Source: Taibaiella koreensis
GTDB lineage: Bacteria; Bacteroidota; Bacteroidia; Chitinophagales; Chitinophagaceae
Reading direction: 5' to 3'
DNA length: 64,000 nt
Assembly (NCBI RefSeq): GCF_003545715.1
Contig: NZ_QVNU01000003.1
Coordinates: 782,094 to 846,093, forward strand
Both the position numbers and the translations under genes were made by a program. Positions 44,395 to 53,214 of this stretch are shown in pieces (position 1 is the first letter of the stretch; every line of letters starts with the position of its first letter). The notes below the pieces were generated by a model. It saw only the letters and a program-made list of their open reading frames with translations, was not told where the DNA came from and made no database searches.

Positions 44395-44497
44395 TAACCG
44401 GCCGGGACCGGTTGCAGCTATAAAGCACCGGAAACCGCAGGGCGGAATAATTGACGGAGCTGTCCTTGCCTACTTGGACGGCTCCGTTCTGTTTTTG

Positions 44498-44505
44498 TAT
44501 CTTTG
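44498..44505 (+). promoter_or_regulatory. -7 element of yajQ; fixes its start
   Basis: TATCTTTG, with a TTGG 20 bases upstream as a weak -33, 20 bases before the ATG at 44526. It excludes an in-frame TTG start at 44451. Confidence 0.6.
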
Positions 44506-44525
44506 CTCCTCTTAAATACAAACTT

Positions 44526-45017
44526 ATGCCCTCATTCGATATTGCCAGTAAGGTAGATGTGCAAACATTAGACAATGCCATTAATGTCGTTAAAAAGGAA
44601 ATTACCAGCCGGTACGATTTTAAAGGCAACCATGTGGAAATAGAGCTGGATAAGAAAGCCATGGTACTGAAGCTGGAAGTGGAAAGCGATATGAAGTTGC
44701 AGCAGGTAGAAGATGTGATCATCTCCAAATCGCTGAAGCAGGGACTGGACGCTAAATGCTTTGATTTCAGCAAGCCGTTCCAGGCATCGGGCAAATATGT
44801 ACGCAAGGAAGTCGCTATCCGCAATGGTATCGATAAAGACCATGCAAAAAAAATCGTGAAGCTGATCAAAGACAGCGGCGCTAAAGTGCAGGCTGCTATT
44901 ATGGACGATATTATCCGAGTTACCGGCAAGAAGATCGACGACCTGCAGGAAGTAATACGCCTGTGTAACGGCGCGAACCTGGAAATGCCCTTGCAGTATG
45001 TGAATATGAAAAGTTGA
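44526..45017 (+). CDS. yajQ: YajQ-family nucleotide-binding protein
   Basis: A 163-aa cytoplasmic protein with two ferredoxin-like halves. Hallmarks are MPSFDIASKVDVQTLDNAI, ITSRYDFKGNHVEIEL and the C-terminal VQAAIMDDIIRVTGKK. Some members bind cyclic di-GMP and act on transcription in Xanthomonas; in Bacteroidota the ligand is not established. Start chosen at the ATG beginning the conserved MPSFD. Confidence 0.95.
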   Translation: MPSFDIASKVDVQTLDNAINVVKKEITSRYDFKGNHVEIELDKKAMVLKLEVESDMKLQQVEDVIISKSLKQGLDAKCFDFSKPFQASGKYVRKEVAIRNGIDKDHAKKIVKLIKDSGAKVQAAIMDDIIRVTGKKIDDLQEVIRLCNGANLEMPLQYVNMKS

Positions 45018-45109
45018 GGGGGAAAATCTTCCCAGGGAGTGGCAGATAAGGCTGCTCCGGTATATTACTTTACCCATTTTTCCTTTCCCAATCTGTATAC
45101 CGAACCACA

Positions 45110-46390
45110 ATGTATCCCGATTTTCATTATCTTTTTCAATCATTATTCGGGATCGATATTCCCGGCCTGAGCCTGGTCAAGACCTTCGGCTTTTTTGTTG
45201 CGCTCAGCTTCCTGGGCGCGGCCCTGGTGGTGACCCGTGAGCTGAAGCGGAAAAAGGAGCAAGGGCTTTTTGTACCCGAGATCGTAACCGAAGAAAGCGG
45301 TAAGCCCGCTACCACGGGCGAGCTGGTGTGGATGGCTGTGCTGGGCTTCCTGGTCGGCTTCAAAGTGCTGGGCTTATTCCTGAACGCTTCGGAGGCATCA
45401 AAGAATCCCGTCGATTTTCTGTTCTCTGCCCGGGGCAACCTGCTAGGAGGTATCCTGCTGGCGGCGGTATTTGTTTATTCGCGCTACAGCAGCAAAAAGA
45501 AGCAGCAGGCCGCAGGCCGCAAGCAGACCAAAGTGGCGATATACCCGCATAGCCGTGTAGCCGACATTCTTTTCATCGCTGCTGTTGCCGGTTTTGCTGG
45601 CGCCAAGCTGTTCAATGCCTTTGAAACCTGGGACAATTTTATCCACGATCCCGTAGGCAATTTGTTGTCTCCTTCGGGCCTTACCTTTTACGGTGGTCTG
45701 ATCACGGCAACGGTTGTTCTGTACCTGTATGCCCGCAAAAAGAAATTTTCTTTTGCCCATCTCTGCGATGCTGCTGCACCGGCATTGATGCTGGCCTACG
45801 GAGTAGGGCGCCTGGGCTGCCAGTTTTCCGGCGATGGCGACTGGGGCATCTTTAACAGCGCCTATGTGACCCAGGCCGACGCTTCACTGGCAAAAGGCAC
45901 CTTGCAGGACTATGAGACCCTGGTGAAGCAGCATCCCGATCAGTTTATCGACAGAAACCTGAACCAGGTGATCCCCAACAAATTTGCACCGGCTCCGGGA
46001 TGGCTTCCCGATTGGCTGTTTGCGCAGAATTTCAAACACAATGTAAACAACGATGGCATTCCTGTACCGGGCTATAAGGGAGAATACAGCCACGTATTGC
46101 CAGCGGGAGTGTTCCCTACCTCTATGTACGAAGCGGTGGCCTGTATCCTGCTGTTCCTGTTCCTCTGGGCTATACGGAAGCGGTTCAACCGCCCGCTGCA
46201 GTTGTTTGGCATCTATCTTATACTGAACGGTATTGAACGTTTCCTTATCGAGTTGGTGCGGGTCAACTACAAGTACGATTGGGGCTTTCTGCATCCGACC
46301 CAGGCCGAGATCATTTCAGCCTGCCTGGTCATTGCCGGTATGTTGCTTTTCTTCTTTTACCGGCCCCGTACGACGGCAGCCGCTGTGTGA
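45110..46390 (+). CDS. lgt: Prolipoprotein diacylglyceryl transferase
   Basis: A 426-aa inner-membrane enzyme that attaches diacylglycerol to the lipobox Cys of prelipoproteins. The Lgt signature is seen in AYGVGRLGCQFSGDGDWG, with the earlier FYGGLITA and late SMYEAVACILLFLFLW and GIERFLIELVRVN blocks. It is longer than the enterobacterial protein (about 290 aa); the extra length lies in loops (about 60-130 and 270-330). It would process the many lipoproteins in this window. Confidence 0.95.
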   Translation: MYPDFHYLFQSLFGIDIPGLSLVKTFGFFVALSFLGAALVVTRELKRKKEQGLFVPEIVTEESGKPATTGELVWMAVLGFLVGFKVLGLFLNASEASKNPVDFLFSARGNLLGGILLAAVFVYSRYSSKKKQQAAGRKQTKVAIYPHSRVADILFIAAVAGFAGAKLFNAFETWDNFIHDPVGNLLSPSGLTFYGGLITATVVLYLYARKKKFSFAHLCDAAAPALMLAYGVGRLGCQFSGDGDWGIFNSAYVTQADASLAKGTLQDYETLVKQHPDQFIDRNLNQVIPNKFAPAPGWLPDWLFAQNFKHNVNNDGIPVPGYKGEYSHVLPAGVFPTSMYEAVACILLFLFLWAIRKRFNRPLQLFGIYLILNGIERFLIELVRVNYKYDWGFLHPTQAEIISACLVIAGMLLFFFYRPRTTAAAV

Positions 46391-46500
46391 CCGGCTAAAA
46401 ATATCAAGTGGTTATCAGTAACTGTAAGAGAGGGCAGAATGATTTAACGTTGCCTATAGGCAGCCGGTCAGTAAGGACAAAAATGAGGTTTTAGAAACGT

Positions 46501-46530
46501 GGGATACCAAGACGGTATCCCTCACTTTTT
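46501..46530 (+). terminator. Probable terminator downstream of lgt
   Basis: GGGATACC, loop AAGAC, GGTATCCC, then TCACTTTTT, about 110 bases after lgt. The distance is long, but no gene intervenes. Confidence 0.65.
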
Positions 46531-46618
46531 ACCGCATTATCAATGAGTTGATAGCGGGAATACTGTCATTTTTTTGTCATAAATATATGTAGCTACAAGA
46601 TGTCAGGAATTGCGGATG

Positions 46619-46626
46619 TACTTTTG
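46619..46626 (+). promoter_or_regulatory. -7 element of the HmuY-like gene
   Basis: TACTTTTG, 19 bases before the ATG at 46646; a start at 46610 would precede it. No good -33 is seen, which would suit an activated or repressed promoter such as an iron-controlled one. Confidence 0.5.
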
Positions 46627-46645
46627 CCGCGATAAAAAAAGTACT

Positions 46646-47998
46646 ATGAAATTAAAATACACATTGGCTGTGGGAGCGCTTGCGCTGGCGACAGCATCTC
46701 AGGCACAGAGCTGGATCGCGGATACTATGAAAACCGATACAAGCTATCTGAAAGACGCTTACTATAACCTGAATACCGGCCAGGTTGCTTCCGTTGCTAA
46801 TAACAACTGGCATATTGCCTTCCAAACTGATGGTATCACCCAGTTTGGCGCGCCCGTGCCGACCGTAATGGTGAACCATGCCGGTAATGGCATTAACGGT
46901 AAGCTGTATGACCTGGGACTGGATGCCGCTACGAAATGGGGCCAGAACCTGGTTGCCGATACCGTAGGTAAGACTGCCGGTAGCATGGAACTGAAAAACC
47001 AGCCTGCCTATTGGGAAGATGCAGCTTTCAACCAGAACCCCAGCGGCCCTACTAACTTCGGTTGGGGCGAATATGATGTGAACACCCACTTCATCAACGG
47101 CAACAAAGTATACTTGTTGGTCAACAGTGCCGGTGCTTTCCAGATATGGCTTGAGCAATACCAGATCAGTGCCGACAGGAATGCGCTGAAATGGATTTTC
47201 CACGTTGGCCGCATCGATGGTACCGATACCATTACCCACACTTTCGCTCCGGCGCCTACTTACAACAACAAACTGTTTGCTTACTATAACGCAGCCACGC
47301 ATCAGTTTATCGATCGTGAGCCAGTGATCAGCGACTGGCATCTGCTGGCCACTAAATATGTGGATACCGGCTACATGCCCGGCCTGCTCCTGTCTACTAC
47401 CGGTATCGTGAGCAATGTCAATGTAGAGCTGGCCACGCAAAGCAACCTGCCGCCCAACAACGCTACGCAGGCTATGGCTACCGCAGCTACCTACCTCGAT
47501 ACCCGCAACGTGATTGGTGGTAAATACAAAGCGCTTAACGGTTCCAACCAATGGGAAGTACACCCCAACCTGAGCTATTTTATCCGCATCAAAAAAGGCG
47601 TAGACAGCGGCGATATCTGGCAGGTGTATTTCGATTACTTCCCCACGGCAACTACCAATGTGAATGTAAAGATCGGCCTGCAGAAGCGCAAGATCTATGA
47701 CTATACTGCACCGGTAAGCGTAACAGAACTGAATCCTTTCGTTCAGAATGTAATGCTCGTTCCGAATCCCACAGTAGGCGGCGCTACCAATCTGCTGATC
47801 GATGTGAAGCAGGATATTAAAGATGCCCGCATCACGATAGTGGACCTGGGTGGCCGTGTGGTAATGAATACTACCCGCAGCATCAAAGCCGGTCTGCAGC
47901 AAATGAGGCTCGATGTGAGCAGCTATCGTGCGGGTGTGTATATGGTCAATATTTCCGGAGCCGGTTTCAATACAACGCAGAAGATGGTGATTAAATAA
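46646..47998 (+). CDS. HmuY-like secreted protein with T9SS signal
   Basis: A 450-aa exported protein: signal peptide about 1-21 (ending ASQAQ), then a beta-rich domain. The opening DAYYNLNTGQVASVANNNWH followed by IAFQTDG resembles HmuY, the surface heme-capture protein of Porphyromonas. The last 75 residues are a T9SS type A sorting domain (LVPNPTVGGATNLLIDV, SYRAGVYMVNI). The next gene encodes a TonB receptor with heme-receptor motifs, the same order as hmuY-hmuR. Heme binding is inferred; HmuY's His ligands cannot be assigned with confidence. Confidence 0.65.
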   Translation: MKLKYTLAVGALALATASQAQSWIADTMKTDTSYLKDAYYNLNTGQVASVANNNWHIAFQTDGITQFGAPVPTVMVNHAGNGINGKLYDLGLDAATKWGQNLVADTVGKTAGSMELKNQPAYWEDAAFNQNPSGPTNFGWGEYDVNTHFINGNKVYLLVNSAGAFQIWLEQYQISADRNALKWIFHVGRIDGTDTITHTFAPAPTYNNKLFAYYNAATHQFIDREPVISDWHLLATKYVDTGYMPGLLLSTTGIVSNVNVELATQSNLPPNNATQAMATAATYLDTRNVIGGKYKALNGSNQWEVHPNLSYFIRIKKGVDSGDIWQVYFDYFPTATTNVNVKIGLQKRKIYDYTAPVSVTELNPFVQNVMLVPNPTVGGATNLLIDVKQDIKDARITIVDLGGRVVMNTTRSIKAGLQQMRLDVSSYRAGVYMVNISGAGFNTTQKMVIK

Positions 47999-48024
47999 GC
48001 TATTGCTTATACTGTCTATAACGG

Positions 48025-48058
48025 AACATGCTTCGGTACTATAGTGCCGAAGCATGTT
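48025..48058 (+). promoter_or_regulatory. Strong intercistronic hairpin between hmuY-like and hmuR-like genes
   Basis: AACATGCTTCGG/CCGAAGCATGTT forms a perfect 12-bp stem extended by three more pairs around loop TATA (15 bp in all). No T-run follows, so it is either a leaky terminator or an RNA-stabilising hairpin that sets the ratio of the two proteins. Confidence 0.7.
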
Positions 48059-48086
48059 TGTTCCAATAAACAACCACTTTAGTTTT

Positions 48087-50336
48087 ATGTACAAAATGAT
48101 ATTGCCCCTGTTCCTGCTGCTTTTGACCGTTACTGCACGGGCGCAGGAGGTAACGATAAAGCTGGTCGATGCGTCGGGGGAAGCACTGCCCGGCGTAGCC
48201 GTAAAGCTGCTGAAAAGCGGCACGGATAAAGCAAGCGCGACCAGTCTGAGCGATGTGTATGGCGAGGTGAAGATCAATGTCCCCGCTTATCCGGCGCAGA
48301 TCGAGATCAGCAATATGGGCTATATGCCTTTTGTAAAGACCCTGAGCGATGCGCCCGCGGGTACGTTAAATATTACCCTCGACCAGAAGTACACGGGACT
48401 CAATGAGGTGGTAGTAACCGGTGTAGGGCGACCGACACGACTCGACGAAGCCGTATCAGTATATAAGATCATCACTGCCGCCGATCTGCGTGCTCAGGGT
48501 GCCGTTACGCTTCAGGAAGCCTTGCGTAATCAGGCGGGCATCAATATTTCCCAGGATGGGATACTTGGCGGGCAAATGAATATGCGTGCCTTGAGCGGCG
48601 CCAATGTCAAGATCATGATCGACGGTCTGCCCGTCAATGGGAGGGAGGCCAGCAATGTAGACCTGGGGCAGTTTAATATGGCCAATGTGGAAAAGATCGA
48701 GATCGTACAAGGGCCTATGAGCGTAATGTATGGTTCCGATGCGATAGGCGGCGTGATCAACATTACCACCAAGACCAATAAGCATAGCTGGAATGCAGGG
48801 GCCAATGCCTTTTACGAATCAATAGGCCGGTACAATTTTGGAGCCGATATAGCACGTAACTGGGGTAACGATAATCTTTCCCTTAATTTCAGCCGTAATT
48901 TTTTTGAGGGCTGGGACCCTTCAAAAGGAGATCTGCCCAGGAATCCGGCATGGAAGCCTAAGGAGCAATATATCGGCAATCTCAAATACATCCACCGCTT
49001 CAGCGAAAATACGGTGCTCACCTATGGCGCCGATCTGACCACCGAGAACCTGGTGATCAAAGATAAAGTGCCCGATCCTCTTTCGGAGCTCAACAAGACG
49101 GCGACCGATATGTACTTTCGCACCACCCGCTTCATCAACCGGGCACAGCTGAAATGGAAAACCGGCGCCAACGGCTACTGGGAAAGCAACAACAGCTACG
49201 CCCTGTACTACCGCAAGCGTACGACTTACCTGACCGATCTGAGCAACCTCAACCGCCGGCTGAGCGACATTCCGGGAGATCAGACGACCAATACCTTCAA
49301 CAATATTACCTCGCGTACCACATACAACAACAAGGCCGGTATTTTCAATTATACTTTTGGCTACGACATCAACGCCGAATTTGCCAAAGGGGTAGAAAAG
49401 ATCAATGGCGGCAATAAGTCGATGGCCGATTATGCATTGTTTCTCACCACCGATATCAAGGCGCTGCCCGCGCTTACCTTGCAACCGGCTATCCGGTTTA
49501 CGCACAATACCCTCTACAATGCGCCGATGTCGCCCTCGCTGAGCTTCCTGTATAAGCCTACGAAGACACTACATTTCAGAGGCTCTTACAGCAGGGGATT
49601 CCGGGCGCCCACATTGAAGGAGCTCTATCTCGATTTCCACGATAGCAATCATAACATAGACGGTAACCCGGACCTCAAGGCCGAATACAGCAACCATTTC
49701 CAGGCCTCAGCAGGCTATACCCTCTTCGAGAAGGGAACCCGCAGCCTGGTTACCTCGTTTACGGGGTTCTATGATGACGTGAAAGACCAGATCGCTTTGC
49801 GTGGATTGCCCGATTCGCTTAACCTCAACAACCGCTTTACTTATTCCAATATCGGGCATACCCGCATCATTGTGTTACAATGGAACAACGAGCTGCGCTG
49901 GCAAAACCTGCGGCTTAACCTGGGCGGTAGCTATACCAAGAGCCTGGAGACCATTACGGGCGTGGATACGGTACCCAACTTCCATTATTTCGAGGTGACC
50001 GGCAATGTACGTTACGATATACCCCGATGGGGTGCAGGTATCGCCGTCTTCTACAAATACACCGGATCACAGCCTGTGATTGGCAGCATCGAAGGCGGTT
50101 CCCTGTTCTCCGGAAGGCTGCAAGCCTACCACAACATCGATGCTTCGGTAGAAAAGTCATTCTATAAAGAACGGATCCAGCTTACAGCCGGTGTACGGAA
50201 CCTGGCCAATGTCTCCACTATTTCGGGAGCCGGTGTGGCTGGTTCAGCCGGTGGACATGGCTCCAGCGCCGACGGACTTATGCTCACTACCGGCCGCAGC
50301 TTTTTTGCTTCCTTGCGGGTGCAGATAGGGAAGTAA
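48087..50336 (+). CDS. TonB-dependent outer-membrane receptor, HmuR/heme-receptor type
   Basis: A 749-aa outer-membrane transporter. Signal peptide (about 1-20, ending ARAQ), a carboxypeptidase-regulatory-like domain (about 22-105), a plug with ALRNQAGINISQDGILGGQM and VEIVQGPMSVMYGSDAIGGV, then the 22-strand barrel. The heme-receptor signature is present: FRAP (505-508) and NPDL (527-530) bracketing H518 and H522, equivalent to the region carrying the heme-ligand His in HemR/HmuR. Start 48087 is preferred because 48054 lies in a hairpin. Probable substrate is heme; other chelates are possible. Confidence 0.85.
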   Translation: MYKMILPLFLLLLTVTARAQEVTIKLVDASGEALPGVAVKLLKSGTDKASATSLSDVYGEVKINVPAYPAQIEISNMGYMPFVKTLSDAPAGTLNITLDQKYTGLNEVVVTGVGRPTRLDEAVSVYKIITAADLRAQGAVTLQEALRNQAGINISQDGILGGQMNMRALSGANVKIMIDGLPVNGREASNVDLGQFNMANVEKIEIVQGPMSVMYGSDAIGGVINITTKTNKHSWNAGANAFYESIGRYNFGADIARNWGNDNLSLNFSRNFFEGWDPSKGDLPRNPAWKPKEQYIGNLKYIHRFSENTVLTYGADLTTENLVIKDKVPDPLSELNKTATDMYFRTTRFINRAQLKWKTGANGYWESNNSYALYYRKRTTYLTDLSNLNRRLSDIPGDQTTNTFNNITSRTTYNNKAGIFNYTFGYDINAEFAKGVEKINGGNKSMADYALFLTTDIKALPALTLQPAIRFTHNTLYNAPMSPSLSFLYKPTKTLHFRGSYSRGFRAPTLKELYLDFHDSNHNIDGNPDLKAEYSNHFQASAGYTLFEKGTRSLVTSFTGFYDDVKDQIALRGLPDSLNLNNRFTYSNIGHTRIIVLQWNNELRWQNLRLNLGGSYTKSLETITGVDTVPNFHYFEVTGNVRYDIPRWGAGIAVFYKYTGSQPVIGSIEGGSLFSGRLQAYHNIDASVEKSFYKERIQLTAGVRNLANVSTISGAGVAGSAGGHGSSADGLMLTTGRSFFASLRVQIGK

Positions 50337-50369
50337 TCTGAAATGAAATTGCAGATTAAATATATGGGC

Positions 50370-50402
50370 AAAAGCGCCACCCCGGACAAGGGCGGCGCTT
50401 TT
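50370..50402. terminator. Terminator between TonB receptor and repeat protein genes
   Basis: AAAAGCGCC-A-CCC, loop, GGG-C-GGCGCTTTT, followed by GTTTAC. A long stem with one mismatch, between convergent genes. Confidence 0.85.
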
Positions 50403-50482
50403 GTTTACTATAAGAATACAGCACTTTTCTGATGCCGGTCGCTGTGATGGCGCCGCAAGGAATCATCGGCCCTTGGCAAAAG

Positions 50483-51988
50483 TTATTCCCTCACCCATTT
50501 ATATGTCCCGGTCATCATATCATCTTGATAAACCTGGACAAAATATATTCCTTTTACCAGCTCGCGGGTATTGATAGTGATCAGGTTGCCTATTGTAGTT
50601 TGTTCCGGGTAATATTCCCTTCCATCTATTCCCAATAATTTAACGATGGTTCTTTGATTGCCTTTTCCCATCCGTATACAAAATGTCTCTCTTCCAGGAT
50701 TTGGGAAAAGTGAAAAGGTATTGGTATTTTCTGCTGCAATACCAGTAGCATTGCCTTCATCCGGGCGTGGTCCTTTCTGCTGATCGCAAAAGAAATTGTA
50801 TGAAGAATTGATATAAGTGTTGTTGTTAAGCTGATCTGCAGTCCATAGGCACATTTTGTCGGTGGTTGTCCCATAGTTATACAGTCCGCCTATAGAACTG
50901 CATCTATCGGAATTGTCGTTGTTCGTTGCGATCGGAGGATGTTGCACTTCCATTGCGGCCACCCTTCCTGTGATATTGGACGCCGTAAACGAGGGACCAT
51001 TCCAGGCCTCGTGCAACGAAAAGGAACTGCCGTTCGACTTAAAGAAATGTATCTTGGTTACGCCACCGCCATAATCATAAAAGGCCGCGATATCATCATT
51101 CTTATGTTTGCGGCCGTTCTTCTTAGATTCATCAAAGTTGCCTGCCACCATACGTTTATCGATCTGTGCCGGCGTATAACCGCTGGTATTCTGCCACCAG
51201 GTACTGCCACTAAAGGAGCTGCCATTTCCCTGGAAAACAAAAATGCTGACCGAGCCGCCGCCATGATCGTACATGGCCGCGATATCATCGATATAATTAT
51301 CCCGGTCAAAGTCTCCCGATACAACACGGTAATTGATCTGGCCCGCAGTAAAGCTGGACGACGACCACCAGGAACTCACGGTAGGCGCGGCAGTTCCGTC
51401 AATCTTCCATACATGGATACCGGTATTGCCGCCGCCGTAGTCATAAAAAACAGCAATATCGTCCTGATAACCGTCATTGTCAAAGTCACCGGAAACAACT
51501 TTCCCGGTGGTCATACCAGCAGTATACCCCGCGGCAGTCCAGACATTGTGAAAACTCATAGCCCCCGTGGCATCATTGCAAAACCATAAGTGAATAGAAG
51601 TAGTACCATTACCATTGTCGTATAAAGCCGCAATGTCATCCTTGCTGCCATCATGATCGAAGTCGCCGGATACGACCCGGTTTCTTATCTTATCAAGATT
51701 GTAGAAGTTTGGGCTACTCTTCCAAACGACTTTCAGGGTATCGGGGAAATGAGCAGGGCCGTAGTCATAGCTATTCTCATAATTGATGATTCTCGCCTCC
51801 TTATCGAAAAATGGTGGAATCTCTACCTCCTGGAAAAAGGCTAAAGAATTGGTTAGCTTGTTACTTGAGCTGAAAGAACCGGAAACGGTAAGTCCATCAC
51901 CTATTTTAGCGGGGTCGATATTGCACAGCGTTTGCGCGAAAAGAGATAATGGTAGCAAAGTACCGGCAAGTAGGAGTTTGGTTTTCAT
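50483..51988 (-). CDS. Secreted protein with five FG-GAP/VCBS-like repeats and T9SS signal
   Basis: A 501-aa exported protein: signal MKTKLLLAGTLLPLSLFAQ, a short N-domain, then five repeats of about 65 residues (roughly 100-410). Repeats 1-4 share VVSGDFD-x-D-(x)-DDIAA-(L/F/M)-YD-x-G-G-G, an Asp-rich Ca2+-binding-like loop; the fifth is degenerate (GRVAAMEVQ, GGLYNYGTTTDK). The last 75 residues are a T9SS type A sorting domain (FSLFPNPGRETFCI, ELVKGIYFVQV). The layout suggests a five-bladed propeller-like binding protein. Ligand unknown. Start 51988 begins the signal peptide. Confidence 0.82.
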   Translation of the reverse strand: MKTKLLLAGTLLPLSLFAQTLCNIDPAKIGDGLTVSGSFSSSNKLTNSLAFFQEVEIPPFFDKEARIINYENSYDYGPAHFPDTLKVVWKSSPNFYNLDKIRNRVVSGDFDHDGSKDDIAALYDNGNGTTSIHLWFCNDATGAMSFHNVWTAAGYTAGMTTGKVVSGDFDNDGYQDDIAVFYDYGGGNTGIHVWKIDGTAAPTVSSWWSSSSFTAGQINYRVVSGDFDRDNYIDDIAAMYDHGGGSVSIFVFQGNGSSFSGSTWWQNTSGYTPAQIDKRMVAGNFDESKKNGRKHKNDDIAAFYDYGGGVTKIHFFKSNGSSFSLHEAWNGPSFTASNITGRVAAMEVQHPPIATNNDNSDRCSSIGGLYNYGTTTDKMCLWTADQLNNNTYINSSYNFFCDQQKGPRPDEGNATGIAAENTNTFSLFPNPGRETFCIRMGKGNQRTIVKLLGIDGREYYPEQTTIGNLITINTRELVKGIYFVQVYQDDMMTGTYKWVRE

Positions 51989-52190
51989 TTCTTTTTTTAC
52001 GCAATCTAGCCGTACATCCTTTCGATCCCTGCCGGCTTTGTACAACGTCTGAACCTGATTGTTTAATGGTCGATCCCGGGTGTATAAGTGTTGTATCGCC
52101 AGCCGTGGCGTTTAGTTAACTCCGGCCCTATGCCGGTTGCCATTTTTTAAATAACTTGCTGACTATTCTAAAAAATTATCCCGAACACTT

Positions 52191-53150
52191 ATGTTGAAAA
52201 AACTAGGATATACGCTTCTTCTTGCTCTGGGTACTCTGCAGGCCGATGCCGGTGTGCAATTGAAGTTCGCTTTTGCCGGCAGCACCATTGAGTTGCTCGA
52301 CAGTGCAGGAGCCGCTGCGGTCAACAGCAAATCTGATGCCTATACTCAATCCCTGCAGCCCTTCGATCTGCAGATACGCCTGGGCAAGGCCGGTGCGACG
52401 GAAAAGGACTACCTCGCCCGTGCGGCGTCACAGGTCCGTAACTGGCCGGAAATGGAGCAGCAGCAGTTGAAGCAGGCGTTCGGTGAGGTCGAAACCTTTT
52501 TAAAGACAAACAAAATAAAGTTGAAGCTGCCGGCTACCATACAGTTGATCAAGACCGATGGCAAGGAAGAATTCGAGGCGGAAGGCTATACAAGGGGTAA
52601 CCGCATTATCCTCCATACCAGCGCGCAGCAGTTGATCGATGTCCACCTGGTGGCGCATGAGCTGTTCCATGTATACTCCCGCTTCAACGAGCTGAAAAGA
52701 GACAAAGTCTACGCGGTCTTCGGCTTTAAGAAATGCAATCGCATCAACACCGCGGAGGCCATGAACCATAAGGTCATCACCAATCCCGATTGTCCTTTTA
52801 TCGAACATTATATCAGGGTGAATGTGGATGGGCAACCGAAAGACCTGGTACTTCAATTGTATAGCCAGCGGGATTATAAAGAAGAATATAATCTCGGCGA
52901 CTATATGAATGTGGGACTGCTGGAAGTGGCGGGCACCGATAAGACCAAGAAGCCGGTGATGAAAGACGGCGCCGGTGTATTGTACCAGATCGACCAGGTA
53001 CCCGGGTTGATGGAGCAGGTCAGTGGCAATACACCTTATATCCTGCATCCAGAGGAAATTGCGGCCGAGCACTTCGCTATGTGGGTTATAGGCAAGCAGG
53101 TACCGCAGCCCGAATTTTTTGACCGCATGAAAAAGGCCCTGATGCCTTAA
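52191..53150 (+). CDS. Exported HExxH putative zinc metallopeptidase
   Basis: A 319-aa exported protein (signal about 1-21, ending QADAG). The zincin motif HELFH is at 156-160 inside VAHELFHVYSR, and a downstream HPEEIAAEHF (286-295) offers a Glu as third ligand, a gluzincin-like arrangement. I do not recognise a named peptidase family. A hairpin and 64 bases separate it from the ABC exporter gene, so coupling is possible but unproved. Confidence 0.72.
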   Translation: MLKKLGYTLLLALGTLQADAGVQLKFAFAGSTIELLDSAGAAAVNSKSDAYTQSLQPFDLQIRLGKAGATEKDYLARAASQVRNWPEMEQQQLKQAFGEVETFLKTNKIKLKLPATIQLIKTDGKEEFEAEGYTRGNRIILHTSAQQLIDVHLVAHELFHVYSRFNELKRDKVYAVFGFKKCNRINTAEAMNHKVITNPDCPFIEHYIRVNVDGQPKDLVLQLYSQRDYKEEYNLGDYMNVGLLEVAGTDKTKKPVMKDGAGVLYQIDQVPGLMEQVSGNTPYILHPEEIAAEHFAMWVIGKQVPQPEFFDRMKKALMP

Positions 53151-53161
53151 GAAACGGAACC

Positions 53162-53187
53162 GTCCCCGCCGAACAACCGGCGGGGAC
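53162..53187 (+). terminator. Hairpin after the HExxH protein gene
   Basis: GTCCCCGCC, loop GAACAACC, GGCGGGGAC, then ATTTGTTT. A strong stem but a weak T-tract; it may be a partial terminator. Confidence 0.6.
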
Positions 53188-53214
53188 ATTTGTTTCCGGG
53201 AGAACAGATTGCCT

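Noticed and set aside
46652..48277. 541-codon minus-strand frame
   Set aside because: Antisense to the HmuY-like gene and the beginning of the TonB receptor gene, both well supported by signal peptides and motifs.
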